Below, piece by piece: positions 1 through 9,913 of a stretch of 64,000 bases of DNA. Position 1 is the stretch's first letter, and each line of letters opens with the position of its first letter. Position numbers and translations under genes: made by a program. This stretch comes from Rhizobiales bacterium TNE-4 (GTDB lineage Bacteria > Pseudomonadota > Alphaproteobacteria > Rhizobiales > Beijerinckiaceae), in assembly GCA_019083985.1 (NCBI GenBank), contig JAHRCV010000002.1:1-64000 (forward strand), read 5' to 3'. The notes below the pieces were generated by a model, which ran no database searches, was not told the origin of the DNA, and worked only from the letters and a program-made list of their open reading frames with translations.

Positions 1-825
1 CAACACCAGCCACCAAATGGCTTTAGGAGAGGCTCGTTCAACAACACCTCAACCGATGAGGCGTTCTCTCAGCAAGAAAGTGCGCCTCAAAACGTAAGCG
101 TTGGGTCCACTCAAACCTGGAGTGGTAAGGCCACATCACGTGACGAATACTCCGGTTCAGCGAACGAACAGCCAAACCCACAAAACGCTACAACACAGGT
201 TGGGTTAGACGGCAGCCCGAACGCACTTTCGGAGGAGACAGATAACGCCTCCGCGACGACGGTCATCACGGGCGAGCTTGAGCTGCCTATCACGGCAAGA
301 CTTCCGCCGCTCGCTAATCTCCGGCGATCGCGATCCATGCCACGGGATGTCCGTGCGCTCCGCTTTCGGAACCAGTGGTCGGTCAAACAACCCCGAGGGC
401 CGCGGAAAGAACTCAGCCAAACCAACGCAGTCTCATCGGATCAGGGACAAACAACTTCACCTGAAGGTCAGTCATGGACATCGTCCTCAGTAGGACAGGT
501 CTCTTCTCATGACCGAATGCCAACACCACAGACCGACCCTTTGCATACCCAAAGGCCGTCTACTTCAGAGCAAGACGTAGCGCCAAGAACACCAACATCA
601 GGCCAAGGCTTCATCCCGCCCGACGACATCACCGCTCACCTTGATCTCTATGACGCAGCCCTGTGCTGCGCCACGGACCCAGACACTCTCGGTGAGATTG
701 CCGAAGAGTTCACTGAGCGTCTTTCCAGCCTGCCACGCCATGCACGAGCGCAAGCCGATCTCATCTTCGAGAAGCATCAAGCTCGGATGACCGCTACCTT
801 AATCTATGAGGGCGATCATGACTAA
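1..825 (+). CDS. 3' part of a low-complexity protein, possible phage recombination protein
   Basis: The reading frame is open from the first base of the window to the TAA at 823-825, so the true start lies upstream; internal Met codons near 337 and 511 are not convincing starts. The visible 274 residues are mostly a disordered region rich in Ser, Thr, Gln, Asn and Pro, followed by a compact, probably helical domain over the last 60 or so residues (from about base 640). That tail loosely resembles the C-terminal ends of phage single-strand annealing proteins, but I cannot assign a family. The last 8 bases overlap the start of the HNH gene, indicating translational coupling. Best read as part of a phage or phage-derived module cut by the window edge. 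Confidence 0.55.
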   Translation, partial: QHQPPNGFRRGSFNNTSTDEAFSQQESAPQNVSVGSTQTWSGKATSRDEYSGSANEQPNPQNATTQVGLDGSPNALSEETDNASATTVITGELELPITARLPPLANLRRSRSMPRDVRALRFRNQWSVKQPRGPRKELSQTNAVSSDQGQTTSPEGQSWTSSSVGQVSSHDRMPTPQTDPLHTQRPSTSEQDVAPRTPTSGQGFIPPDDITAHLDLYDAALCCATDPDTLGEIAEEFTERLSSLPRHARAQADLIFEKHQARMTATLIYEGDHD

Positions 826-1162
826 GCGTAGGACGTTCTCCGCAAAAGAACGCTTACACCATTTCCTGAAAGCGAATGGCTGCTGCGCCAAATGCTCGCT
901 CAAAATCACACCAGGCAAGCGATGGGATCTCGATCATGTGATCCCACTCTCACTTGGAGGCACCAATGACACCACCAATCTCCAGGTCCTCTGCCAAGCC
1001 TGCCACAACCAAAAGACCAAATCCGATGTCTCATCAAATGCCAAAGCACTGCGCATTCAGGCGAAGCACTTTGGCGCAAGGCAAAGTACACGACCGCTGC
1101 CTTGTGGCCGGGAATCGCTGTTTAAGAAGAAGATCGATGGTAAAGTAGTTTCACGTCAATAA
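818..1162 (+). CDS. Small HNH endonuclease
   Basis: A 114-residue HNH nuclease. It has a CxxC pair (CCAKC, about residues 23-27), the core DLDHVIPLSLGG, the Asn of TNLQ and a second CxxC pair (CQACH), which together form the zinc-stabilised beta-beta-alpha metal fold that cuts DNA. The ATG at 818 is preferred over 806 because GAGG sits about 6 bases upstream and it gives an 8-base overlap with the preceding gene. Stand-alone HNH genes of this size are common beside phage packaging and recombination genes, which fits its partner upstream. The 179 bases after it (1163-1341) are AT-rich and hold no gene or clear terminator that I can see. Confidence 0.85.
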   Translation: MTKRRTFSAKERLHHFLKANGCCAKCSLKITPGKRWDLDHVIPLSLGGTNDTTNLQVLCQACHNQKTKSDVSSNAKALRIQAKHFGARQSTRPLPCGRESLFKKKIDGKVVSRQ

Positions 1163-1341
1163 TGCAGAAACGGATATAATTTGACTGCCGGCAAACCAAA
1201 ACATTTTATTGATGGAACACTATAGGTCGAAAACGATATACTTTCAAATCAAAAAGAATACACCAACCAATAAAAATATAAATATCTTTTGCTATAGAGC
1301 CCACTTATCAGCGGGGAGCAGAGTACTTGACCACCCATTTT

Positions 1342-2394
1342 TCAAAATAGTTTCTTTACATCAGCTGCACGACCCTTTGGAGCTACAAATACTCCATCTG
1401 CTGATGCAACTATAATTAAATCATGAACACCAAGTGCAATGACCCTTATACCGTCTGCATAGACCAATGTATTGCGACTTTCATAAATTTCCGCATCACC
1501 GCCACGTGCATTACCGTCAACGTCATGCGGCAGAGCGTCATAAATGGACGCCCAATTACCGACATCAGACCATGGGAAATTTCTTGTTAAAAGCACGACT
1601 GAATGACTTTTTTCGAAAAGTGCATAATCGATCGAAACTTTCTCGGCCGCTCCGAAAGCCTCTTTACTTAGTAGTAAAACATTTTCTGTAAGCTCACCGT
1701 CTTCAATAGCATGACGGACGGCATTCCAAATTTGAGGCATATGTATCGAGGCCTCATTTTCAAACTTACTTACTCGAAAAATAAATATTCCGCTATTCCA
1801 ATAATAATCGCCAGAGGCGATGTAAGTGAGAGCATCTTCTTGGATTGGTTTTTCTTTAAAGGATACAGCTCGATAAATCTCACGAGCACTATCCAATCGC
1901 AATCCTTTTTGAATATAGCCATATTCTGACGAAGGCGCTGTCGGATAAATACCAAAAGTGACCAACGCTCCAGATCGAGAAACTCCAATAGCATCTTTGA
2001 CAGCCTCACAAAACAAAGAAGTGTCTGCGATTAAATGATCGCATGGGAAAACTGCCACAATGCTTTCAGACCCTGTTTGGGAAGCTATTGCCGCCACAGC
2101 CGCCGCAATCGCCGGCGCTGAATCACGTCGTATCGGCTCAAGTATAAATTGAAGCTTAACTTCTAAAATATGCGCCTGCATAACGGCAATATCAAAATAT
2201 TTTTGGTTCGTAACAACATAGATCGACTTAATTTGGCAAGCTTTTATACGCTCAAGTGTTAATTGAAAAAGAGACTTTCCACCGAAAATTTTTAGAAATT
2301 GCTTGGGATGCGCGTCTGTCGATAAGGGCCACAGCCGTGTTCCTCCGCCGCCCAATAGAAGTACAGCGTGAACATCAGTCAGATCAACGATCAT
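1342..2394 (-). CDS. manC: Mannose-1-phosphate guanylyltransferase, single-domain
   Basis: Makes GDP-mannose from mannose-1-phosphate and GTP in the cytoplasm. The nucleotidyltransferase signature is at the N-terminus (LGGGGTRLWPLS followed by HPKQFL), and the protein ends (VAPKGRAADVKKLF) where the transferase part of ManC normally ends, at about 350 residues. The usual C-terminal cupin domain is missing; it is a separate gene immediately upstream. The ATG at 2394 is chosen because GAGG lies 6 bases before it; it overlaps the cupin gene by 11 bases. GDP-mannose may feed mannose or deoxysugar residues of the polysaccharide. The group could also act on another hexose phosphate, but the sequence fits the mannose family best. 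Confidence 0.85.
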   Translation of the reverse strand: MIVDLTDVHAVLLLGGGGTRLWPLSTDAHPKQFLKIFGGKSLFQLTLERIKACQIKSIYVVTNQKYFDIAVMQAHILEVKLQFILEPIRRDSAPAIAAAVAAIASQTGSESIVAVFPCDHLIADTSLFCEAVKDAIGVSRSGALVTFGIYPTAPSSEYGYIQKGLRLDSAREIYRAVSFKEKPIQEDALTYIASGDYYWNSGIFIFRVSKFENEASIHMPQIWNAVRHAIEDGELTENVLLLSKEAFGAAEKVSIDYALFEKSHSVVLLTRNFPWSDVGNWASIYDALPHDVDGNARGGDAEIYESRNTLVYADGIRVIALGVHDLIIVASADGVFVAPKGRAADVKKLF

Positions 2395-2746
2395 AATCAT
2401 CCTCAATTCGGACGATGTCATTCTCATCAAGAATTTCACCGTGTTGAACTTCAATAAAGATCAAATTAGATAAGCCATGATTTGAAATGCGATGGGTGGC
2501 ACCTTTCGGAATGTGAACCTTGTCTCCTACAGTTAAACTGAGAGACTTTCCATCAACTTCAGCAACTCCAACGCCAAAAACAATAATCCAATCCTCGCGT
2601 CGATGGTGATGTAGCTGCAATGATAGCCGTGCACAAGGCAAGACATCAATCCGCTTCACGCAAAATGTTTCACCTGTTTCAAGCACTTCCCAACGACCCC
2701 AAGGCCGCTCGCCAATTTCGCCTTTATGGTATCGCGTATCCGGCAT
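2384..2746 (-). CDS. Cupin matching the C-terminal domain of type II mannose-6-phosphate isomerase
   Basis: A 120-residue protein that is essentially the C-terminal cupin of bifunctional ManC/AlgA. It opens with RPWGRWEVLETGE, has the histidine cluster LQLHHHRREDW, then PKGATHRISN, and closes with NDIVRIEDDYDR. In ManC/AlgA this domain carries phosphomannose isomerase activity (fructose-6-phosphate to mannose-6-phosphate) and binds metal through its histidines. Here it is a free-standing gene one base after galE and overlapping the guanylyltransferase gene, so the two halves of ManC are made separately and in reversed gene order. It may act alone as the isomerase or pair with the product of the next gene. 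Confidence 0.85.
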   Translation of the reverse strand: MPDTRYHKGEIGERPWGRWEVLETGETFCVKRIDVLPCARLSLQLHHHRREDWIIVFGVGVAEVDGKSLSLTVGDKVHIPKGATHRISNHGLSNLIFIEVQHGEILDENDIVRIEDDYDR

Positions 2747-2747
2747 T

Positions 2748-3734
2748 TCATACAGCTTTCAGTTTGACCAAACGTTGCTCCCATGCCCATGCATGCGCAA
2801 TGATCGTATCGAGCTCAGATAAACACGGCTCCCATCCGAGTTCTTTATAGGCAAGACGCACGTCCGCAACGAGGCAAGCTGGATCACCTTCACGTCGAGG
2901 GTGCTCTTCGACAGCAATTGGGCGGCCAGTGACCCGCTCAACAGCGCTGATCACTTCTTGTACAGAATACCCCTGCCCTGTACCAAGATTGAACGCGTGA
3001 CATCCACCCTGAAAATTTAATTTTTCTAATGCCTTTTCATGTGCAGCCGCTAAATCAACGACGTGAATATAGTCGCGAATACAAGTGCCATCTGGTGTTT
3101 CAAAATTGCGCCCGAACACGGCAATTGACTGTCGTCGTCCAGAAGCAACCTGAAGGATCAGCGGAATAAGATGGGTTTCAGGATCGTGCTGTTCGCCGAT
3201 TTCACCATCAGGATCAGCACCAGCCGCATTGAAATAGCGCAGCGACACACTTTGTAAGCCATAGGCTAAATGATAATCGCGGAGAATATCTTCAACCATA
3301 GACTTAGTACGCCCATAAGGATTGATCGGCATCCGTCGATGTGTTTCCGGAATGGGTACTTGTTCTGGCTCGCCATAAACAGCTGCTGTTGATGAAAAGA
3401 CTATCCGCTGGACACCCGTCGTCCGCATCGCATCCAGAAGATTGAGGGTGTTGCCGACATTATTACGATAATATTTTGCCGGATCAGCGGACGATTCACC
3501 GACTTGGATCGAGGATGCAAAGTGAAACACGGCGTCGATATGCCGTTCACGAAGCACAACTTCGATCTGGGAGCGATGAGCCAGATCACCGTGAATCATT
3601 TCACCGCGCACGACAGCATCAGCAAATCCTGTCAACAAATTGTCGAAGACGGTAACGCAATGACCAGCATCGCTGAGAAATTTTACCATATGCGAGCCGA
3701 TGTAACCGGCACCGCCGACCACGAGAATATTCAT
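2748..3734 (-). CDS. galE: UDP-glucose 4-epimerase
   Basis: Extended short-chain dehydrogenase of 328 residues interconverting UDP-glucose and UDP-galactose with bound NAD. Visible are the N-terminal Rossmann motif GGAGYIGSH, the catalytic Ser/Thr region SSTAAVYGE, the YxxxK pair in NPYGRTK, the GalE-typical LRYFNAAGADP, and GTGQGYSV near the C-terminus. UDP-galactose is the substrate of the UDP-galactopyranose mutase at 9914-11035, so this gene probably supplies galactofuranose. It is the first gene of a three-gene run with the cupin and guanylyltransferase. Upstream lies the metH remnant, so its promoter must lie in the 26-base gap or within the pseudogene. Confidence 0.93.
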   Translation of the reverse strand: MNILVVGGAGYIGSHMVKFLSDAGHCVTVFDNLLTGFADAVVRGEMIHGDLAHRSQIEVVLRERHIDAVFHFASSIQVGESSADPAKYYRNNVGNTLNLLDAMRTTGVQRIVFSSTAAVYGEPEQVPIPETHRRMPINPYGRTKSMVEDILRDYHLAYGLQSVSLRYFNAAGADPDGEIGEQHDPETHLIPLILQVASGRRQSIAVFGRNFETPDGTCIRDYIHVVDLAAAHEKALEKLNFQGGCHAFNLGTGQGYSVQEVISAVERVTGRPIAVEEHPRREGDPACLVADVRLAYKELGWEPCLSELDTIIAHAWAWEQRLVKLKAV

Positions 3735-3760
3735 TAGAAGCCCTCACCAAATGTCGTTTA

Positions 3761-6506
3761 TCAAACGATCGTTGATAAAAGCTTATTGACGTTACCGATG
3801 GCAACCCCCTTCCGCGCCGCATAGTCCTTGGCCTGATCCTCCCCAATGGGCCCAATACCGAAATAGGCGCTCTCCGGATGGCTGAAATAGAGCCCTGAGA
3901 CGGAGGACCCGGGCCACATGGCATCGCTTTCAGTGCGGCGGACGCCGATGGAGGCTTCGGCATGCAGCAGCCGGAACAAAGTTCGCTTTTCAGAATGGTC
4001 GGGCTGGGCTGGATAGCCCGGCGCTGGGCGGATCCCTTGGAAGCGCTCGAGCCGAATATCCTCCACCGTCAGAGCCTCTCCTGCCGCATAGGGCCAGAGT
4101 GCGGTACGAACACGAAGATGAGGCACTTCTGCCATCGCTTCAGCGAAACGGTCTGCGAGTGCTTTTACCATAATGGAGGAATAGTCATCATTGGCGCGCT
4201 CAAAGCGCGTTCGGCGATGGCTAATTCCTCAATCCCAGCTGTCACGACGAAGCCACCGATAGTCCGCCTTGCCACTGTCAATCGGCGCAACGAAATCGGC
4301 GAGCGCCAAGTTAGGATGCCCCTCGCGGCGCTGTCTTTGTTGCCTCAGCGTGTGAAGAACGGCCAATTCTTTCGAACGGGTTTCGTCCGTGTAACACACC
4401 AAATCGTCCACGCGCGCATTGGCAGGCTAGAAGCCGCACACGGCACCAATCGGGAGCGAAGCGATTGGCGCGTGCCTCTTTAAGCGAGAGGGTTTTGCGT
4501 TCGGGATTCCCGCGCGTATGGGCTTAAGCCAGCTTTGTATATTCCGCCGCGACATTTTTCACAAAATCAGGTTTTTGTTTATCGGACAGAAGCGCTGAAA
4601 CGAAACGCACAGCCCGACTTGCATCATTCACATGCACAGTCGGCGCATTGGTGTAATGCGGCCAAATCTTCACGGCTGTATGAACGCGGCTTGCCGTGGC
4701 GCTGCCAATCAGCAACGGCACACGAAAGTTTTTACGCTGCAATTCAACCGCGAGATGCGCCATCTCACCAAGTGGTGGAGTGATCAGGCCATATAGTCCG
4801 ATTACATCAACCTAATTTGTCCGCGCTTCTTCAATGACTTTATGTTCTGGAACCATCACGCCGCGATCGATGATCTCATCGATACCCATATCCATGCCTG
4901 CCCTTATGGCATGGTAGAGAAACACCGCATGCATCGCCTCGCGCACCGGCTCATTGCCGCGGAACGAAAAGGACAGGTTTGAAACGCCGCCCGACACATG
5001 GGCAAAGGGTAGAGTTTCACGGATCGTACCCGTCGCTTCAATAGAATCGATGCCATGATTATTATGCTCTTCAATGCCGGTAGCGACAGTTAAAATATTC
5101 GGATCGAAAATAATATCTTCGGGCGGCCCCTCAACTTGCTCAGTCAAAATGCGATAGGCCCGCGTGCAGATTTCAATTTTGCGCGCGGCGGTGTCAGCCT
5201 TCACCTTTTTATCGAAAGCCATCACGATCATCGCAGCGCTATAATCACGTATCAGTTTCGCTTGTACGAGAAAAGCCTCTTCGCTTTCCTTCATTAAAAT
5301 TGCATTGATGACAGGCTTACCCTGGACACATTTCAGGCCTGCTTCAATCACGTCCCATTTGGAAGAATCGATCATCACTGGGACGCGCGCAATATCAGGC
5401 TCAGACGCGACGAGATGGAGAAACTCGATTATCACCGCTTATGAATCGATTAGGCCCTCATCCATATTCACGTCGATGATTTGCGCGCCATTTTCGATTT
5501 TGTCACGCGCCACATCCAGGGCGGCATTATAATCACCCGCGGTAATCAACTTACGGAATTTGGCAGAGCCCGTGACATTTGTACGTTCGCCAACATTCAA
5601 TGGAATATTGTCAGTGAGTATGAACGGCTCAAGACCTGACAAGCGCAAACGCCGTTTGATGGTCGGAATGGCGCGCGGCTCCAAGTCTTTTATCGCATCA
5701 GCGATGGCGCGGATGTGAGCAGGCGTCGAACCGCAACAACCGCCGACAATATTCACAGGCCCTTCGCGCGCGAATTCAGCGATCTGCCGCGCCATGGCTT
5801 CGGGGTTTTCGTTATATTCGACAAACGCATTTGGCAGGCCAGCATTTGGATAAGCGCACAACAGTGTGAAGGCGATTCCAGACAATTCGGCGAGATGTGG
5901 CCGCATAGCGTCGGCACCAAGTGAGCAAAACAAGCCGATGGAAACCGGGTTCGCATGACGTAACGAATACCCAAACGCCGTCGGTGTTTAGCCCGAGAGG
6001 GTACGGCCTGAATTGTCCGTAATCGTGCCCGAAATCATCAGGGGGCAGATCAACATTTTTCTCGGCAAATACTTCGCGGCACGCAAACACCGCCGCCTTG
6101 GCATTCAGCGTATCGAAAACCGTCTCAATGAGGATGAGATCGGCGCCGCCATCGACAAGCCCCCTCACCTGCTCGGCATAAGCCATCCGGAACTCATCAA
6201 AAGAAATGGCACGGAAACCCGGCCGGTTCACATCCGGCGAGAGCGAGGCGGTGCGATTGGTGGCCCCAAAGCACCAGCCACAAAGCGCGGCTTGCCATCT
6301 TCCTGCTCAGCCCGGATCGCCGTCGTTAATGCCTTTCCGGTCGCACCGGCAGGTGGCAAAGCGCTGGCCGCGGAACTGCGCTTTATCGAGCTTAAGCCCT
6401 TGAATCTCCGTCCCCGCCGCCCCGTCGATTATGAGGATGCGTTCACGCGCGACGTCAATTAGGGGTGGCTTGAAGGCAAAGCAGAAAAGCGGCTAGTAAG
6501 TCTCAT
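3761..6506 (-). pseudogene. metH: Decayed metH, cobalamin-dependent methionine synthase
   Basis: Fragments of all the main MetH parts lie in the correct order on the minus strand but in shifting frames. The N-terminus of the homocysteine domain is near 6506-6370 (ERILIIDGAAGTEIQG). The rest of that domain, with its zinc cysteines in NIVGGCCGST, spans about 6330-5680. The pterin-binding domain is 5660-4812 ([25 protein letters not shown]). Part of the B12-binding domain is 4803-4524 ([22 protein letters not shown]). Activation-domain pieces run from 4523 to 3761. There are in-frame stops (4809-4811, 5436-5438, several at 4200-4450) and frameshifts near 4200, 5930-5990 and 6230-6330. About 70 residues are deleted from the homocysteine domain, and the B12 cap plus the DxHxxG cobalamin-ligating motif are gone. 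The remnant is 2.7 kb against about 3.7 kb for intact metH. It cannot encode a working enzyme. Confidence 0.93.
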
Positions 6507-6556
6507 GAAAGGATCCTTGATCTGATCCTAGATAAAGATATGCTTATATTTGCAAG

Positions 6557-7426
6557 CTATCCTTTCGCTATCGCTTGGATGTACCGCCCATACGCGGTCT
6601 TGTCCCCAATTGACCGCCCTAGGACAGCTAGTTGCTCGCGAGTCACAAACCCCTGCTCGAAGGCCACTTCCTCCAGACACGCCACCTGGATGTTCTGGCG
6701 ATGCTGGACTATACGGACAAACTCCGACGCTTCGAGCAGGCTATCATGGGTGCCGGTATCCAGCCAAGCATAGCCACGTCCGAGCTTTTCTACATTAAGT
6801 AGTCCACGCTCCAGATAGACGCGGTTAACGTCAGTAATCTCAAGTTCGCCACGCGGTGAAGGTTTGATATCCCGTGCAATATCGAGCACATCATTGTCGT
6901 AAAAATAGAGCCCTGTGACTGCCCACGGTGAGAGGGGCTCGCGCGGCTTCTCCACGATCGAGGACGCAACACCCTTTTCGTTAAAGGCGACAACGCCATA
7001 GCGCTCCGGATCTTCCACATGGTAGGCAAATACAGTCGCACCCGTCGGGCGTGTAACAGCAGAAGCAAGCTTTTGACCAAGTCCTGCACCGAAGAATAGA
7101 TTGTCGCCGAGAATGAGCGCAACTGGATCTTGGCCGACAAAATCGCGCCCAATAATAAAGGCCTGCGCGAGCCCTTCAGGCTTGGGCTGAATTTCATAAG
7201 AGAGATTAATACCCCATTGGGCACCGTCTTTGAGTAAGGTTTGGTAACGGCTCAGATCTTCTGGAGCTGAGATCAGCAAAATATCCCGGATGCCGGCCAT
7301 CATCAGCACAGACAGCGGATAATAGATCATCGGCTTGTCATAGACCGGCAGCAATTGCTTGTTCACCGCAAGCGTCGCAGGATGAAGACGCGTGCCAGCG
7401 CCGCCAGCGAGAATGATACCCTTCAT
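6557..7426 (-). CDS. rfbA: Glucose-1-phosphate thymidylyltransferase
   Basis: First step of dTDP-L-rhamnose synthesis: glucose-1-phosphate plus dTTP gives dTDP-glucose. The 289-residue protein starts with [15 protein letters not shown] and continues [18 protein letters not shown], the diagnostic substrate-binding block of Rml[14 protein letters not shown] appears near the C-terminus. The start at 7426 (MKGII) is chosen over an upstream Met because it matches the family start and overlaps the rfbD stop by 4 bases (ATGA). It is the last gene of the rfbC-rfbB-rfbD-rfbA run and is followed by the metH remnant. Confidence 0.96.
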   Translation of the reverse strand: MKGIILAGGAGTRLHPATLAVNKQLLPVYDKPMIYYPLSVLMMAGIRDILLISAPEDLSRYQTLLKDGAQWGINLSYEIQPKPEGLAQAFIIGRDFVGQDPVALILGDNLFFGAGLGQKLASAVTRPTGATVFAYHVEDPERYGVVAFNEKGVASSIVEKPREPLSPWAVTGLYFYDNDVLDIARDIKPSPRGELEITDVNRVYLERGLLNVEKLGRGYAWLDTGTHDSLLEASEFVRIVQHRQNIQVACLEEVAFEQGFVTREQLAVLGRSIGDKTAYGRYIQAIAKG

Positions 7427-8295
7427 GATATTTTGCCTTGTAAGAGAGAAGCGATGCAATCGCGCAATTCAGTTTCAAAATCAGCCGTCGGCACACCAAG
7501 CGCGTTGACCTTGTCAATGGCTAGCTCCGCATTCAGCGGCCGTTTGGCGGGTGTAGGGAATGCGCTTGTGGGGACGTCTTTGACGATGGCATAAGGCCCG
7601 CCATGCGCGCGTGAGGCGTCGAGCACGCGGCGGGCTTGATCAGCGCGGCTCATCACATCGCCGCCCGCATAGTTGAGAAGGCCTTTGGGGCGGTTTGGCA
7701 TCGCGGCCAAATCAATCAGGGCATTGGCGAGTGCGGGTGAATAGGTGGGACGACCAATCTGGTCGGCAACGATCGAGAGTTCATCGCGCGCGCTGGCCCA
7801 TTGCAGCAGTTTTTTGACGAAGTTATCGCCGGACGGTCCCCAGACCCAACTGACGCGAACAATGAGCGCATCAGGATGATGATCTTGGACCGCGATCTCG
7901 CCCCCTAATTTCGAGCGGCCATAAAGATTGATCGGGTTCGGCTTATCTTCTTCCGTGTAAGCGCCCTGCTTGGTGCCATCGAACACCTGATCGGTCGAGA
8001 CATGGAGGAACGGCAGTTTTGCTTGGGCTGCGGCTTCAGCCATCGCGCGCGGTGCGGCTTCGTTGAGCTTGAATGCCAGTTCACCTTCGCTCTCGGCCCC
8101 ATCGACATTGGTGTAGCCCGAGGCATTGATGAGCGCGCTCGGTTTTGTTACATTGATCGCTCTGAGAAGCTGGTTCACATCGCCAATATCAATCTCAGCA
8201 CGGCCGAGGGCCGTGCACGCCATGCCGCGCTGTTGCGCAGCCTGCTGCAGATCGGTTGCGAGCTGGCCATTGCGGCCCAGAACCAGCAAACTCAT
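7423..8295 (-). CDS. rfbD: dTDP-4-dehydrorhamnose reductase
   Basis: Last step of dTDP-L-rhamnose synthesis, an NAD(P)H-dependent reduction. It is a 290-residue short-chain dehydrogenase with the RmlD-type start [21 protein letters not shown], the YxxxK pair in [11 protein letters not shown] and VRVSWVWG. The start MSLLVLG at 8295 gives a 4-base overlap with rfbB; the frame extends further upstream but those residues lie inside rfbB. The gene order C-B-D-A with short overlaps shows one transcript and a complete rhamnose pathway. Confidence 0.95.
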   Translation of the reverse strand: MSLLVLGRNGQLATDLQQAAQQRGMACTALGRAEIDIGDVNQLLRAINVTKPSALINASGYTNVDGAESEGELAFKLNEAAPRAMAEAAAQAKLPFLHVSTDQVFDGTKQGAYTEEDKPNPINLYGRSKLGGEIAVQDHHPDALIVRVSWVWGPSGDNFVKKLLQWASARDELSIVADQIGRPTYSPALANALIDLAAMPNRPKGLLNYAGGDVMSRADQARRVLDASRAHGGPYAIVKDVPTSAFPTPAKRPLNAELAIDKVNALGVPTADFETELRDCIASLLQGKIS

Positions 8296-9344
8296 GCTTT
8301 GGCCAGTCCCAAGCGTTCGCCGCGATAAACGCCTTCGCGGATCGGCCGCCACCATGCTTCATTGTCACGATACCAGATGACGGTTTCGCGCAGCGCGGTT
8401 TCGAATTTGGCTTGCGGTGTCCAGCTGAGTTCCCGCTCGATCTTGGCGGGATCAATCGCATAGCGGCGATCATGTCCGGGGCGATCAGCGACATAGGTGA
8501 TCAGCTGTTCATGCGGCACTTTGTGCGGAAAGAGCTCATCACAAATAGCGCAGATGGTTTTGACAATGGTGATATTTGTTTTCTCGGCGCGGCCTCCCAC
8601 TACATAGGTCTCACCCGCTTGGCCCTTGGTGAGGATAGTGGTGAGCGCACGCGCATGATCTTCAACATGCAGCCAATCGCGCACATTCAAGCCATCGCCA
8701 TAGACGGGCAAAGGTTTGCCCTCAAACGCGTTGAGTATCATCAGCGGAATGAGTTTTTCCGGGAATTGCCGCGGGCCGTAATTATTCGAGCAATTGGAGA
8801 TCAGGATTGGCAGACCATAGGTTTCGCCCCAGGCGCGGACGAGATGATCACTGCCGGCTTTCGAAGCTGAATAGGGCGAGCGTGGATCATACCGCGTTTC
8901 TTCATTGAAGCTGCCGGTGGGCCCCAAGGAGCCAAATACTTCATCGGTTGAGATATGGACAAAGCGGAAATTTTCCTTCGCCTTGCCCTTCAACTGATCC
9001 CAATGAGCGCGTGCGGCATCAAGCATAATTTGCGTACCAACGACATTGGTGCGCACGAATGCTCCCGGCCCCGAGATCGAGCGATCAACATGGCTTTCAG
9101 CGGCGAGATGCATCACGGCATCGGGTTGATACTCGCTCATCAAGGCGCGGATGCGTGGCGCATCGCAAATATCGGCTTCAACCAAACGATGCTTAGGATT
9201 GTTCGCGAGGGAGGCCAGCGAAGTTGGGTTCGCGGCATAGGTCATCGCATCGACGTTGAGAACGTCATGGCCGAGATCATTGACGAGATGCAGCACTAAA
9301 GCTGAACCGATGAAGCCTGCGCCCCCTGTTACAAAAATCTTCAT
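8292..9344 (-). CDS. rfbB: dTDP-glucose 4,6-dehydratase
   Basis: Converts dTDP-glucose to dTDP-4-keto-6-deoxyglucose, the second rhamnose step. The protein has about 350 residues, with the NAD motif [12 protein letters not shown], the dehydratase hallmark [10 protein letters not shown] (catalytic Asp-Glu), [10 protein letters not shown] as the YxxxK pair, [14 protein letters not shown] and DHARAL. Three starts are possible: TTG at 9359, ATG at 9353 and ATG at 9344. The last is chosen because it matches the family N-terminus, with GAGG 9 bases upstream. It ends by overlapping rfbD. Confidence 0.95.
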   Translation of the reverse strand: MKIFVTGGAGFIGSALVLHLVNDLGHDVLNVDAMTYAANPTSLASLANNPKHRLVEADICDAPRIRALMSEYQPDAVMHLAAESHVDRSISGPGAFVRTNVVGTQIMLDAARAHWDQLKGKAKENFRFVHISTDEVFGSLGPTGSFNEETRYDPRSPYSASKAGSDHLVRAWGETYGLPILISNCSNNYGPRQFPEKLIPLMILNAFEGKPLPVYGDGLNVRDWLHVEDHARALTTILTKGQAGETYVVGGRAEKTNITIVKTICAICDELFPHKVPHEQLITYVADRPGHDRRYAIDPAKIERELSWTPQAKFETALRETVIWYRDNEAWWRPIREGVYRGERLGLAKA

Positions 9345-9355
9345 CGGTCGCATCC

Positions 9356-9907
9356 TCAATCAAACAGATCTTTCAGCTCGGCGAACATCGGCTGAACCTT
9401 GTCTTTCGCCGACAGCACGGCGGATTGAGGACTCACCGGCCAATTAATTTTTAACGCCGGATCATTCCAGCGCACGCCGCGATCATGCGCCGCGCTGTAA
9501 TAGGCATCGACCTTATAGGCCAAGCTCGTATTGGGCTCGAGCGTGCAAAACCCATGCGCGAAGCCTGCGGGAATAAACAACTGCTCGCCACCCTCGGTCG
9601 TCAACTCGACCGCAACCGCCTGCCCAAAGGTCGGCGAGGATCGGCGCAAATCGACGGCCACATCAAGCACTCGGCCTGCCACAACCCGCACCAACTTCGC
9701 CTGCGCAAAGGGCGGCAATTGAAAGTGCAGACCCCGCACCGTGCCCTTCTCCGCCGAGAAGCTCTGATTGTCCTGCACGAAATCCGCCTTCACCCCGGCC
9801 GCTTCCCACTGGTCCCGACGCCACACCTCCGAAAACCACCCCCTCGCATCACCATGGCGGGTGGGGCGGAGAAGAAGAAGGCCGGAAGAGAATTTATTAA
9901 ACTTCAT
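9356..9907 (-). CDS. rfbC: dTDP-4-dehydrorhamnose 3,5-epimerase
   Basis: Third enzyme of dTDP-L-rhamnose synthesis, a 183-residue cupin-fold epimerase. Visible motifs include [31 protein letters not shown] (with the catalytic His of RGLHFQ), [13 protein letters not shown] and the Tyr-containing [14 protein letters not shown]. The family length is about 180. It lies only 6 bases after glf, so the rhamnose genes are probably read together with the AT-rich glycosyltransferase operon, although the base composition becomes clearly GC-richer from this gene onward. Confidence 0.95.
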   Translation of the reverse strand: MKFNKFSSGLLLLRPTRHGDARGWFSEVWRRDQWEAAGVKADFVQDNQSFSAEKGTVRGLHFQLPPFAQAKLVRVVAGRVLDVAVDLRRSSPTFGQAVAVELTTEGGEQLFIPAGFAHGFCTLEPNTSLAYKVDAYYSAAHDRGVRWNDPALKINWPVSPQSAVLSAKDKVQPMFAELKDLFD

Positions 9908-9913
9908 TTATAT

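Noticed and set aside
3735-3760. A transposon or insertion sequence near the metH remnant that could explain its disruption.
   Set aside because: No transposase frame, terminal inverted repeat or target duplication was seen on either side; decay by small indels and deletions explains the sequence.
3761-6506. Several separate small genes in place of one metH pseudogene.
   Set aside because: Every fragment matches MetH in the correct order; none has a plausible ribosome-binding site of its own or forms a full domain by itself.
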